A stretch of 64,000 nt of DNA. Origin: Mermis nigrescens (taxonomy: Eukaryota > Nematoda > Enoplea > Mermithida > Mermithidae). Below the pieces are notes generated by a model. That model ran no database searches. It was not told the DNA's origin and saw only the letters and a list, made by a program, of their open reading frames with translations. A program made the position numbers and the translations under genes. Where the stretch lies: assembly GCA_036768485.1 (NCBI GenBank), contig JAVLUZ010000157.1, positions 13,442,011-13,506,010 of the forward strand, given 5' to 3'. The first letter of the stretch is position 1. The number at the start of each line of letters is the position of its first letter. This document shows positions 24,880 through 37,000 of this stretch, in pieces.

Positions 24880-25120
24880 ACCGGTCTCGGGGTCATCCGA
24901 TCTGGAGAGGGATTGGCCAGAGATTTTTTCATCCCAAATGGCATGAAAAACTGGTTCAAATGTTAAGATAGCTTTAAAAAAAACTACGTTAATTCATAAT
25001 TTATGATCATTTTAAACAGTTTTGCGGGACATTTTATATTTTCGTCTATTTTTGTTACCATTTTAGCGTGATTGTTTTTATAAAAAATTGTCCTATTTTT
25101 TCATTCTGAGGGTTCTAGAC
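24880..25120 (+). repeat. C-poor relative of the dispersed repeats, family D
   Basis: Blocks 'ggggtcatccgatctggag', 'aactggttcaaatgttaaga' and 'cattctgagggttctagac' recur in diverged form near 36290-36610 and twice within 56270-56960. Confidence 0.5.
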
Positions 25121-25494
25121 TCTAGAACGTGCATGCCTGGAGTTAGCTAGCGTTGTATGCTAAAGATTGCCTCAAATAAATTTGCGGTGCTATTATTAAT
25201 AAAAGATGCCTTCAGACGCTCTCACGAAGGGTTAGGATAGTCAAATTAGTTATTAAGCAAAAAATCGTTCAGTAGAAAACAGATTCCTGAACAATTAGTC
25301 GGCCATCTGTTGACAATCGTGTACGATCACTTTCGACAACGCGAGTCCAAAAATTGTACAAGACCACTTCAGTGCTCTTTCTATCGATTGAAAATAGTCG
25401 GCCACTCGATACAGTCGGCAAGGTTTAATAATCGATCGTCCACTTCTATCAGTCGCCCAATACTGCCGGCCACTTGGACAGGGCGTAGCTTAGC

Positions 25495-25830
25495 TGTGGA
25501 AGGTATAAGGGGACTAGTCCCCAAAAATTTTTCAAGTATGAATACCTTAATAAGGGTCCCCATCACACGTTGGCGTGGGGGTTGGAGGCATGCACCCCCA
25601 GAAGACCAAATACTCCCATCCCAAGAAACCAAAATACCCACCCCAAGAATTCAATTTTTTAAATTTTTTGTTTTTTCGCAATTTTTTGATGCCAATGAAT
25701 AGTGCTCGATTGGAAACATTGAAAAATGGTGTTTTTTCGTCATACTACCATTTTCAAGACCATTTTTTGACATTTGAAAAATCTTGCACCCCCAGAATTT
25801 CGGTGCTGCCAATCTATGGTCCATCCCAAG
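25495..25830 (+). repeat. C-rich dispersed repeat, family C
   Basis: Blocks 'gatgccaatgaatagtgctc', 'gaaaaatggtgtttt' and 'cttgcacccccagaattt', ending in 'ctatgg', match 20301-20518 and the inverted copy at 63795-64000. The frames 25310-25702 and 25575-25877 are by-products. Confidence 0.7.
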
Positions 25831-27475
25831 AAAAATTAGAAATTCTTGAAAATTCATCTGATAGAACGATAGAATAGATTTTAGCACACCTTTCAAGGTA
25901 ATAAGCCTAAAATACAACATGTTTCTTTAATATAATTGAAATAAATGCTGAATATTCTAGGACTATGTTTAGATCTCGCTGAGAAAAGCTCATAAACACC
26001 ATTACTTATGCCAATCTACAATTGGTTCTTGAAATGTCCAACTTCAATATTTTTGTCACCCAAATCCAGAAGGCCCAGCTACGCTACTACACTCAGAGCA
26101 CGGTCGGTCACCTAACACAATCACCCGGAAGCTATTGATTGCATTGTAAGTGTATATTTTTAATACCATTCGTAGGTCACTTTAGGCGGTCGTTGGTCAC
26201 GTGTTATACAATCAAATTTGCAAAAGCGCATCAAATAAGGTAACCTACATATAACTTCTTGACCTTACTGCACTAAAGTTCCATAAAAGAAGGCAAAAAA
26301 TGAATAAAGGGGATTTCGAGTGATTGAAATCATTTACAATTAAACAATTTTTTATGTCTTTTTTGGTTGTACTCGTAGCTCAGGAATACTAGAGATCGAA
26401 AAGCAATTCCTTCATTTGCTATTTATTTTCTCTTAAGAGCTTCTCCCGTCAAGTCGTCGTGCTGAACTCATATTTTCTTCATTTATATAGACAACTAGCA
26501 AGACAAAATGCTCAGGTGAATATACTTGAATTTTTTCATTGTTAAGGATGTAAAAGGAGGGGACTAGGGAAAATTTCCCTATATGCGCAGAAGCCATAGG
26601 AATGTGCGAAACAGTTAGACCTCCTCTAAACAACGCAAAAATCGAAGTATATTCTGCGGCCTATGCGCGTTTCTGCCGATTTTCTGTAGCAATTTCGATT
26701 ACGATGGCGAGTATTTTGATTTACTTCATTTTGGAAAATTTAAAGAAATTTTTTGTGGTTTTTCATGCAAACCATTGAGTTGGCCGTGGAGGTGTAAAGT
26801 TTACACTATCATCTTTTACGCCAAAGCATTGTGGAAGGTCGAGATTTCATGAAATAAATAATGCATTAATTATTTAAGAGTTATGAAAGTGTCATCAATG
26901 CCTTTTTGCGAAACAGGTAAAAACGTTTTGTGACTACACCCTGGTTTTTCACAGGCCGCAGAATATACTTCGATTTTTGCGTTGTTCAATGGAAGTCTAG
27001 CTGTTTCGCACATTCTTATGGCCTCTGCGCATTAGGGATGTGCCGGTTAACCGGAACCGGAACCGGAACCGGCTGGAACCGACCATTTTTTTGGAACCGG
27101 AACCGGAACCGAGAACCGATTTTTTGATATTCTAAGAACCGGAACCGGAACCGGAACCGGAACCGGAACCGATTTTTCGATTTTCTAAGAACCGGAACCG
27201 GAACCGATCTTTTTTGGAGTCGGTTATCGGTTTTTTAAAATTAGAGTTAAAATGCGAACTTCATAAAATTTAGTGAAGACATGAAGCAACAGCATTCAAC
27301 CTATTATTACCCAAGAGTTTACAGACTAAAACTTAGTATTGTTCCGAGTATATTATATTTTAAAAATAACAGTCGTTCTGCTTTTTCGCCATGTAGCCTG
27401 TTTCTGAGAGGGTCGTAAATGATTCCAGCGCAACTGAAGAGCTGTTCCGATGGAACGCTCAGCTGGCGCTACAAG

Positions 27476-28514
27476 CAGGGGCGAATCTAAGGGGCGGGGG
27501 GCCGCCTCTATTTGCCAATAATATTTAGCGAGATAAAGAATGGATATACAATGTGCAATTATTTTTGGCCCTCAATTTCTCAAATTTTTTCGGCGCTACG
27601 CGCCGGATGATATACCTATTAATGACATTTATTTACTTTTTTGGCCACCTGAAGCCATTTTCTGTTCATGTAGGTTTCAAAACAATTTTAGCAGCAGAAA
27701 CAGCTATTTTTGCATAGTTTTCTTCTATTTCCAATTAAAAATTTCGATGTTTCGCATCAAATGCTGTAAATACAGTAGATCAAGCTGTAAATTATGCTTC
27801 TTGACGTTTATCCGTCTTAATCTCACAAAATTTCCGGCGCTTCGCGCCACGGACTTTTGTCTTCGGCAAAGATTTTTCCCGATGTGCAAAGACTTTTCGG
27901 ACCGTCTTTGTACATGTACGAAGATTTCTGGAGAGACCAAAATTACTAAAAAAAGGTCTAAATTCGCAGAAATTAACGGCGCTTCGCGTCGAAATGACTG
28001 ATTGTGTGCTCTATTTATCTTTTATATTGGCAGAAACTGCATTTCGAAAGGAAAAATGTCAAATTTATAGGCGCTTCATGCCGTTTTGACGGTCTGTGAT
28101 TTTGCCAAAATTATTCAAATTTCGTGAAATACTTACAGGATCGGGACTGTTCTGTGTTTTTCTGCCCGCTAAATCAAATTTTGTTCTGTCTCCAACATTT
28201 TAAAAATTCTTGAAAACTTTGTGCTATTTGTAAAAATTTTGGAATCTCTTGTGCAATAATATCAACGAATTGCGTCCTATTTTGTCTCTCATTTTCAAAA
28301 TTCTGTTGAAATTTCAAAAAATTTTGAAAACGATTTTATTCCGATTTGTCGAAAATTTTAAAATTTTAAAAAAAAAATTATTTTTGTCGAAAATTTTAAA
28401 TAATAAAAATTATTTTTTCTTTAAAACATAATATCTTTTTGTTTTCAATGTCACTTTAATTAAATTCCAAATTTTGGACTTCTCTTTTCAAAATTGTTGC
28501 CCAGAAAGTTGATC
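27476..28514. mobile_element. CAGGGGCG-type element nested in the hAT, right end damaged
   Basis: Starts CAGGGGCGAATCTAAG and stays co-linear with 34698-35055 and with the inverted copy at 46287-46863. GC-rich hairpin motifs such as GGCGCTTCGCGCC recur four times. A right terminus is expected where 'gcccccagatcc' occurs (about 28507-28518), but there the sequence changes abruptly into the GC-rich block, and no matching 8-bp duplication is visible. The 153-residue frame at 27540-28001 resembles no transposase. Confidence 0.6.
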
Positions 28515-28890
28515 GCGCCCCCAGATCCTGATCGCTGTTCAGCGCCCGTGCCAGCTGACCGCCAGCAGAAATCAGCGGGTTTTAACAAACTCTCCGCCAC
28601 GCAGCATACGCTGGCGGATGACCAGTGTTGAACCAGCGTTTTCAGTTAGCCCAGCGCCCATCGCTCGTCCAGTCGTTTGCCAGGCCAGCAATATTGTGAC
28701 GGTGCAGCAGACTCGTCGCTGTTGCCGCTTCGCTTGTCGGGCGTCGCAGGCCTTGCGGAACGAAGCGACTTTACGGTGTTTATAACCGTTCCCATTCTTT
28801 GCTGTCGATACCGGTGAGAAGTCTTCCAGCTGTCGAGCAGCACCTGCTTTTTAACTGGAGCACGAGAACCGGGGCGGACTGGCGGACTGC
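28515..28890. other. GC-rich bacterial-looking block inside a transposon
   Basis: About 370 bp of clearly higher GC than everything around it, with a composition and codon feel reminiscent of enterobacterial DNA. On the minus strand it keeps partly open frames (for example 28646-28984), but no frame is open throughout and I cannot name a gene. It begins at the damaged right end of the nested element and ends directly at the inner GGAACC array. It could be captured DNA, a fragment of another transposon, or an assembly or cloning chimera. Confidence 0.5.
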
Positions 28891-29144
28891 TGTCGTTGAA
28901 GAACCGGAACCGGAATCGGAACCGACGGTTCCAACTTAAGCAAGAACCGAAACCGGAACCGGAACCGAAATTCTTGTTTTCCAAGAACCGGAACCGGAAC
29001 CGATTTTTTTGAAAAACCTGGAACCGGAACTCCTACTGCGCATATAGGAAAATTTTCCCTAGTCCCCTTCTTTTACATCCTTAAAAATGAAGATATTCCA
29101 GTATATTAACTTTTTTGCTCCATTGGAGCATTTTTTCTTGCTAG

Positions 29145-30805
29145 TATTCTACTTTTTTTAGCATGATTTCGTCCTTTATTCTCAGTACAAAAAAGGCAGG
29201 TTAACTAACCTTAATCAGAGGAAAAAACCTAAGTAAAAGTCCCCGTTGGATCGATTAAAAATTAGCGTAAATGTTTTCTTAATGTATTTCAAACCAGAAA
29301 TGCTCGAGGAAAGTTAAATCCAGAGCTTGCATAAGCAAAGATTAACGGCAACAGTTTTCGTTTTTTCTTTAAAAGTTTGTAGCTTAAATATCAAGTGTTG
29401 ACATTGAAAAAAGAAAACAACAGAAGTCAAAAAATTTATTGAATTAAAATGTACGCCAAGGACGTAACTACCTAATTAAAGTTAAATCGCTTCATCGACA
29501 CAAACAGCAAGCGAAAGCCAGGCATGGAGCAACAAACACATCAGTGTGTAAACCAACGCAATCATGTGTCGGCTGCCCGTATGTAATTGAGCAATGCACA
29601 AGAAAGCAACAAAAATTAGTAGTCGAGCAAGACAACATGAACGATTCCGGCCACAAATCAACAATCCGGTCGACGCGTCAGCAAATGCAAATAATTTAAG
29701 AAAATTTATAAGCCGCATACATTCCAAAAATAGACGGACATAAATTTGCATTGCTTTTAACAATAAAAAAATATTGGAATAGGTTTGATAAAGACAGCGC
29801 ATAAGAATTATTATTATGGGTTAATTTGCAGGTAGTATTTCGAAAAATGTTCCTCATTCCAGTTAACCTTCAAAACAGTGCATTTTTGTGAATAAAAATG
29901 ACTAAAGATGAGTCAAAAATCTTTGAAATAAAAACATGATCAAAAAATATGCAATACGGAGTTAAACATTGGCTTTAGCAAACGTGTGCATAATTAAAAC
30001 TTCACCTCTTTACAGCTCAACAACCTACGGCCGTAGAAAAGTTTAAAGGTCAGATTCGTTATTCTGACGTTACGGAGATCATTTTTAAAAAAGAATGACC
30101 ATACCCATGCTCTTGGCGGAAAGGTGCTTCTCAGTGTAAACTTTACACTTGCGCCAATAACGCAATATTGGAAGTATAGAAACAAAATAAACTGAGAAGT
30201 GTAACACTTAGGTCAGGGCACACTTTAAGCATAATCAGCATGTTCCACCTACTTAGCGGAGAAGCTAAAAATTTTTTTTTCGTCTCGAACCCTTTACACT
30301 AAAACGATCATAGATAAAGAAATATTATGTATAAAAAAACGAAAAAATTTTTGGTTCTGAGATATTGTAAACTCTTACATTATAAAACCAATTGGACTGC
30401 AGAGAAACCAAAATAGACTTAGGTAAGGTTTAGCACACGCAAAGAGTAAAAAACACGTATACTGTACACTTTTGTGCAACAACCATTAAGTGTTAAGAAG
30501 TTTTAAGGTCGGATTCGTAATCTACACCTCAGGGGAAACATTAAAAAAATTGGCTCTCCGTAAATTATTTGATTTTTCGGTTTACACTTCACACACTCAT
30601 TGCTAACTCGGTATTGAGTGTAAACAAATAAAAATATCAACATCGAGTTTTAAATCATCTATAGATTAAAAAAATCGCGCCTCCCAGGTGCGTGCTGCTG
30701 TTGCTGTGGGACACAAAATTCACACTCGCTGTGATAGACATATAAGAAAAAAGATGGCCAAGTAAATCATAGGTAGCGCGATAGCGCTACCTATGATATA
30801 CCACG
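29145..30805. repeat. TTTACAC-rich array (composite repeat, copy 2)
   Basis: Continues from the foldback arm with the same junction as copy 1 ('gctagta', then 'tactttt', then 'tgatttc'). GTGTAAA and TTTACAC motifs and 'ggtcggattcgtaat' phrases recur at 29.8-30.7 kb. It ends in the perfect-looking hairpin TAGGTAGCGC/GCGCTACCTA at 30771-30794. The minus-strand frame 29482-29802 has no family features. Confidence 0.7.
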
Positions 30806-33203
30806 AGCACATCTTTAGTCTGGCTTCCGTCAATAAGATGCGAGAAAGTAGTTTTTAAGCACCTTTAAATGATGAAAAATAGATCGAAGAATTAAAAATT
30901 ATTCCTTGTTATCAGCTGCAACTTAGTATAGCCCGAAGACCAATGCGGTTTTTACTAGATAAACTAACGAAGTTTCCGAGGAACCAATGAATCTTTGTTT
31001 GGCCCGCTTCTTCTTGAGCGAATTCTGGATACAGGTCTGAGGTTTATAATAAATTAGATTTTAAATTTCGTTTTGATGAGAATTTGATATAATGAAATAC
31101 TTGTAAGTTCATAAAACAAAATCGAACCAGAACTTTTGTTTCTATCGTTGTACCCATTTTAGCAAAGCATACCTATCCTTGTTGATTTTTTCATTACTTG
31201 TTGCCCTATTATTCAGCCATATGACGCAATAGTCTTTTTTAGATGACACTTAATTGTCTCCTTAATCTCTGTGTATCTTGTATTATTGGTACGAATCGCT
31301 GTTATAATGACTGCATAGTTATACTACAACGTCACAGTCAGGTCACTTTTACGTTAATAATAAGGCAAAAACTCGCATCAGAATTATGCAGAGCTACTCT
31401 TAGATTTTCTCTTATTTTTGACCACTTTTAATCCAATGTGCTCGGCAAAAGTGATTCGCATTGAATTCCTTACAATGATATCTACAAAAGCCTTATTTGC
31501 AGAGCGGTTCTAAAATCCTAGTATGTAGGTTTATACCATTTACAGATTTTTTATTTACTTTCCGAGAGGGTCAGCCAGCAGTAATAAACGAGTTCGGACC
31601 TCGGCCTTATACTATTCCCATGAGATATAACGGTCTGTAGGTCATCAGATAGACCACCAAATTTCTCTTATTGTCCACTGATGTGCGCAGGCTTACATTA
31701 GGCATCAGATTTTTGGCATTGTCGTACATTTAACGCATTTGAACGTTGTTGACCCCCGAAAAAGGGATGGAACGTCCGAGGCGCAAGCTGATATCTGCTT
31801 TATTGCCTCTGGAGGACCAGCTCTATTAAGGATTACGAACCAAATCAATTTCCGTTTATCTATCGCACAATTAAATCGAGCCACCTGGTTTTTGTCAACT
31901 AATTTTTACGCACCAAAATTCAGCCATGAGTTAGGATTATGTGTGTTAAAGTTAGGCCTTATTTTTCCCGCTCAAAGCCTGAAAAAATAGAAAATGTCTG
32001 GAAATGGCCTCCTTAAGTAAGTACCTGAATGCACTTTGTTTGTTCAGGAAATTGGCAATATTTTCTTAACAATGAAGGGTATTTACTCTTTCACGCATTT
32101 TTCAGCTGCCCCGGGAAATATGGTTTTATGCGTCTACGTATGTCTTTGTTACTACTGCTAATTGTGTAGATGTATAAGAAGGTAAATACCTACCTGCAAT
32201 CCAAATATCTATTACTTCCATGGACATTTTTAAATGTTAAGTGGGAACAAGGTTCATTTTCTGCCAAACATTTTTCTTGTATTTTTCTTCTTATTTTTTT
32301 TACTGTTTGAGCCGCTGAATATTTTTAAAGTCACAAGAAAAGGGTAAATGTTTGAAATGCTACTTACAGTGAAAACGAAAATCTACGTATAGTTATATTA
32401 GTAATTATAATGCAATTAGGACAGACTTATGTCTTAAAAGCATTGTCGTTCAGTCGGTTCTCAAATTTTTTACAAAAACTCACTTCGTTTTTTCACGATG
32501 CTCAGTATATACCAGTAAAACGTTGCTAAATCTGTAACTCTGTACTTACACGTCGCTACTAAATATATTAATGTTTCATTATGGCAAATATTACTGAAGC
32601 CAATCATAGAGCTTTTTACCGCCATACATACTCTTGTAATGCCTTCCGTTTGTTAGGGATTTCGCTTTTAGCCGGACTCATAGTTTTTGTTAGGAGGAGA
32701 GTCTAAGTGGCATTCACGTCTCTTCAGTTTTAAATGTAATATCGAATTCGAACTAAGTAGATTGAATTACTGCGCAAATTTCCGCAAAAAAGCCGCTCAT
32801 TTACGTTTTCGTCGCCCTTCACTGCTCATCGTCTGCGTCTATTACGCGTGTAAAATAGCGTCGTGGTCAGATTTCCGAACTCGTTTTTCTTCCTCTAGCT
32901 GTCCGATAAATACACGATTTTTTTATGAATCAAGCTAAATTATACTTGAAAGAAACTTCAAAATTGCGCTCGGCTGCATATTCTTTTACCAAGCCGTCTT
33001 TTCGCTAACGACGAAATAGATGGAACTAAATGACGACTTGCAAACTGTTCTATCAATACATTTTTCTTCAATAGCCCATTACGCGAAAAGTGCGCCGGAT
33101 CGACGCTTTATTCTTTACTAAACCATTTATTTTACGCGCGTTCAGTGTGAATCTGATTGTTTTATTGCTTTATGACTTATTTATTTACTGCTTTTTCTCT
33201 CAG
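30806..33203. other. Presumed 5' region of kazrin, no exon identified
   Basis: The first kazrin exon I can place starts with two bases that complete a codon, so a phase-1 coding exon must lie upstream, here or further left. The frames 31739-31990 and 32687-32938 lack any recognisable kazrin feature and I do not assign them. Confidence 0.4.
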
Positions 33204-34021
33204 CCATACGATGCGTGAACGCCCTGCACAGACGACTGGACAACATCGAAGCAACGGAAAATCCGATTAGCCGTCGAATAATAACCAACGGCGAAGTATC
33301 GATCTCCGCCGGTCAACAGTTGTGCAATAGAGTGTCCACTAGTCTGGGCGCCGTTGGAACAGCTGACCCGAAACATCTATCCTGCAGCAGGCGCAATGGT
33401 CATTTCAACGAGTTGGAATGGAAAAGGTCGTTTTTAGTGCGTACGGTGCCGTGGTATTCAGCGGATGATCGAAGAATTGACGACAAGCCCTCGTTGTCTA
33501 CAAATTATGTTAGCATTGACAATAGTAACAGTAATCGCGTTGATTGCACTATAAATACAAACTTCAAAAGTCTGCTAAACGTTAGTGATAGAAACAATGA
33601 AATCAGAAAGGAAACTAATCGCGGCAATAGCCGTTCCTCCAGCGATAACTGCAGTGGGATTCCGTTGGATTTTCGGACTTTATGCAACGACTTAAAAGCC
33701 AATAGTTGTAAGTGTACTCATCTCGAAGATTTGGATCTTCATAAAATTGCGCGAATTCTACCGACGAATTATATTATTCGAAACGCTGGCGAAAAAAATG
33801 ATTTATACGCGTGCTTTTCGGAAGATGGAAATGGTTGCAAGGCTGCGAATCCGACTTCCGACGGATCACTGAAGCGACAGCTTACGACGGATCAGCTGTT
33901 CGACGAAATTTTTATGATCAACGGAAAAAACGAACACTTGTGGAAGAGAAACATTTGCACGCCAGAAACTAATTTTATCGAACAACTGCTTTTAGATACG
34001 GAAAATTTATGTGCAAAAATG
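33204..34021 (+). CDS. KAZN: Kazrin exon A, long N-terminal region
   Basis: An 818-bp exon after the acceptor CTTTTTCTCTCAG, with donor AAAATG/GTAAGA. It enters as IRCVNALHRRLDNIE and is polar, Asn- and Ser-rich, without a known domain. The closing LLLDTENLCAKM leads in phase 0 into the coiled-coil exon at 42234. The long open frame and strong splice sites support it, but a link to kazrin by homology is not visible here. Confidence 0.75.
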
Positions 34022-37000
34022 GTAAGACAGAAGTTTAATGGCTGCAGTTGAATATTTTATTTCTCACTTAACGAACTGCCTTGAATCGTTATTGCAAAAA
34101 AATGAATTTTAACTGTTCTTAATTTTTCTTGAAAATGAATCCTGTTGAGAGAGCGCTTGATCGTAAACTAGCCTAATAAAAAGAGAAAAGTTACAATACA
34201 AGAAAGAGGAGCGTTCCATGATTATGTAATTTTCTCAAATTCGAAAGACTCAATTTTTTCTGATTTTCTCAATTTACCAGCAACTTAATGATGGTTCGAG
34301 TAATGAACAAAAAATTTTTGTGTTTAAACATGGTAAAATCATGATAAAATGCTGAACGATAGCATTTAACATTATCTATAAATTATAGCATACATGTAAC
34401 AGGGAGGATCTCCCACCCAAAGTCGGACGTCCCCCCACCCCCCAAAGCCAGAAAATTTTTGACCTCCCCCGATTTTTGAAAAAGTTGAATTTTTTGGCCG
34501 TTTTTGGCCAAAAATTAGAGGTCATTCACCCCCCTAAAAATGACCGGGACCCCTACCCACCCCCCTAAAAATGGCCGGGATATCCTCCCCCAAAATTTCG
34601 AGCCGTTACATGTATGATTATAAGTGTTTTTTGGTATTAGGTAAAAATTAGTTTTTATCCCCGGTTGACCTTCCCAAGCTGGTGTAATTTGTCGAAGCAG
34701 GGGCAGATTTAAGGGGGCCATGGCAGCCGCCCTTCATTAGCCAAAATTATTTGGCGAGAAAAAGGATGAATATAGACTTTGCATAGATTTATGGACATCG
34801 AGATCGTATTTTCTCAAATTTTTCGGTGCTGCGCCGAATAATACCTATTTATTACATTTATTCACTTTGTTGGCGGCCTGATTTCCGTATTTTTATAGTT
34901 TTCTTCCATTTTTTTGCATAAATTCTAGAAATTTTTTGCGTTTCGCCTTAAATGCTTTAATAGGTTGTGCTCTAAATTCACAAAAACAGGAAATGACGAA
35001 GGACGTCTCTAAAAGTCTTTCAGATGAAATTCCACCAATTCCGCGCAAACTGCGAAAAAACCGATTGTGTCCCGATTCTCCGACCGTCCCGATTCTCCGA
35101 CCATCCCGATTCCCCCGACCGTCCCGATTGTCCGACCATCCCGATTCTCCGACCGTCCCGATTCTCCGACTTTCCCGATTCTCCGACCGTCCCGATTCTC
35201 CACCTAATGCTAAGAGTGTTTTTTTTAAATTCGTGAGAATCTCGTTTCTCCGACCGTCCCGATTCTCCACCCGTTCCGATTCTCCGACCATCCCGATTCT
35301 CCGACCATGGTAAGATTTGACAAGTTTTGACTGCGACTGCATTGCACGATTTATAATGCACTACCTACGAACGCATCCCACGCCTGTACATAACATGCAT
35401 ATATGTGTTTTGCGTACAGATATGTGCATACATGTATACTTATTCAATCGACCACTTATATAGGTACATGGATACCTATTTATTCGATTAACCAGCGTAA
35501 CGAATACGATGAAACTCTCCTCTGACTTATAAAAATAGAAACAAAAAAAATGGAAAATGCAAATTAGACAAAAATATTTAGCGTCGTTTTCAAGACGTTT
35601 GACATACAAAAGTATATAACTGCATTAATACTAAAAGTCTGAGCTAGGCTTTGTTAAAATGGCTCAAGCACAGGAAGACTTTGGCGAAGCTGTCTTCGTG
35701 GAGCTGTTACACTTTAGTTGATATGTTTTACTGCAGTAAAATGGACATCTATCAATTTCACTGAATGACAAAAATAATACGTTATGAAAAAATCTGTAAA
35801 ATTACATAATAATTCAATCTCTAAATAAGTTCTTTATTACTTGTATGTGCAACCGCTATTCAGCAGTTGATTGACATGTGGTTTATGCCACCTGTCATAT
35901 TTGAATCTGTAGTCGGAGAATCGGGAAAAGTCGGAGAATCGGGACGGACGGAGAATCGGGACGGTCGGAGAATCGAGACGGTCGGAGAATCGGGATGGTC
36001 GGAGAATAGGGACGGGTGGAGAATCGGGACGGTCGGAGAAACGAAATTTTCGCGAATCTTAAAATAACCTCTCTTAGCATTAGGCGGAGAATCGGGACGG
36101 TCGGGGAATCGGGAAAGTCGGAGAATCGGGACGGTTGGAGAATCGGGACAGAGCGAAAAAACCCTATTCTGCACGCAGCCGCTTTATCTAAATAAATCTT
36201 ATGTAAATGGAGGAGTAAGTACAAATTTTTTTCTAATGCAGAGGATCGATTTTGACCATTTTTAATGGGCTTATTATGAATGTGATAATCAGACATGCAC
36301 TTGGGGACTCAGGGATATATCTAGACCAAGGTGTGATCTGTGGGGTCCGCCAGACAGGTTTATAGAATGATCTAAAGATTGGTACAAATGCCAAAATAGC
36401 TTAAAAATTATCTCAATTTGTGAATTTTGATAAATCGTCACTGTATTTGCAGAAAAGTTTTGTGTTAAAAATTTTTGACTTTGTTTTCTTCTAACTTTCT
36501 TCAGAAAATTTTTCATGTTTACCTCTAAGAGTATGTAAACCTCAGAATCCTTTTTTCGTGCTTCATTGGTCTAAAACCCAGAAGGAGGAAAGGGAAAATT
36601 TTCCTGGCGAAAATAACAAAAATTAAAATTTTCTATTGCAAGCGATTGATATTAACTATAAATTAATTTAGGGAGTTTATAAATTTTTAAGGCCATTCTA
36701 GACATAATCTCTTCGAGTGTACTTTAGATCGGTTATGCTGTGTACTTCATATGGTGGATGACTATTTTTGATGAATGTTCTTATTTTTTATAACATGCAA
36801 GCTTAATCTTTTTTCAATTTAAATATTTGCTGTGGAGGTGATCGAATCTGATCTTGAATGTGAATGTGTCAATTTGTTGGCCCCAATTTTTCACCAAACA
36901 TAGAAATTTGGATTTTGTTGCAGGAATGTAGATTATGTCGTGTACATGCTAAATAAGCAAGTTACAAAATTTGCAGGTTTGCTCCAGTTAGATGGCAACG

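Larger units (their letters stand above)
27033..29035. mobile_element. hAT-type element with (GGAACC)n ends, inserted in a foldback arm
   Basis: A 2003-bp insertion flanked by identical CTGCGCAT (27025-27032 and 29036-29043), an 8-bp target duplication that is the hAT signature. The left end is TAGGGATGTGCCGGTTAACC, a start typical of hAT elements; the right end is GGAACCGGAACTCCTA, so the outermost TAGG is inverted. Arrays of GGAACC lie inside both ends (27049-27210 and about 28898-29033). No intact transposase is present. It carries a second element from 27476 and the GC-rich block at about 28515-28890. Confidence 0.85.
26495..29144. repeat. Foldback module with split right arm (composite repeat, copy 2)
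   Basis: The left arm 26495-26662 (CTAGCAAGACAAAATGCTC to CTGCGGCC) is matched in inverted orientation by 26954-27032 and then by 29044-29144. The right arm is cut in two by the hAT-type element at 27033-29035. The short interior holds a GTGTAAAGTTTACAC palindrome near 26795. Confidence 0.85.

Noticed and set aside
27540..28001. 153-residue frame as a transposase fragment
   Set aside because: It lacks any recognisable hAT, BED-finger or DDE motif, and the equivalent frame is not open in the copies at 34.7 and 46.3 kb.
29482..29802. 106-residue minus-strand hydrophobic frame
   Set aside because: It lies within the TTTACAC repeat tract, has no family features, and is not kept open in the other copies.
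35009..35361. Multiple long overlapping frames on both strands
   Set aside because: All are readings of the CCCGATTCTCCGACCGT minisatellite.
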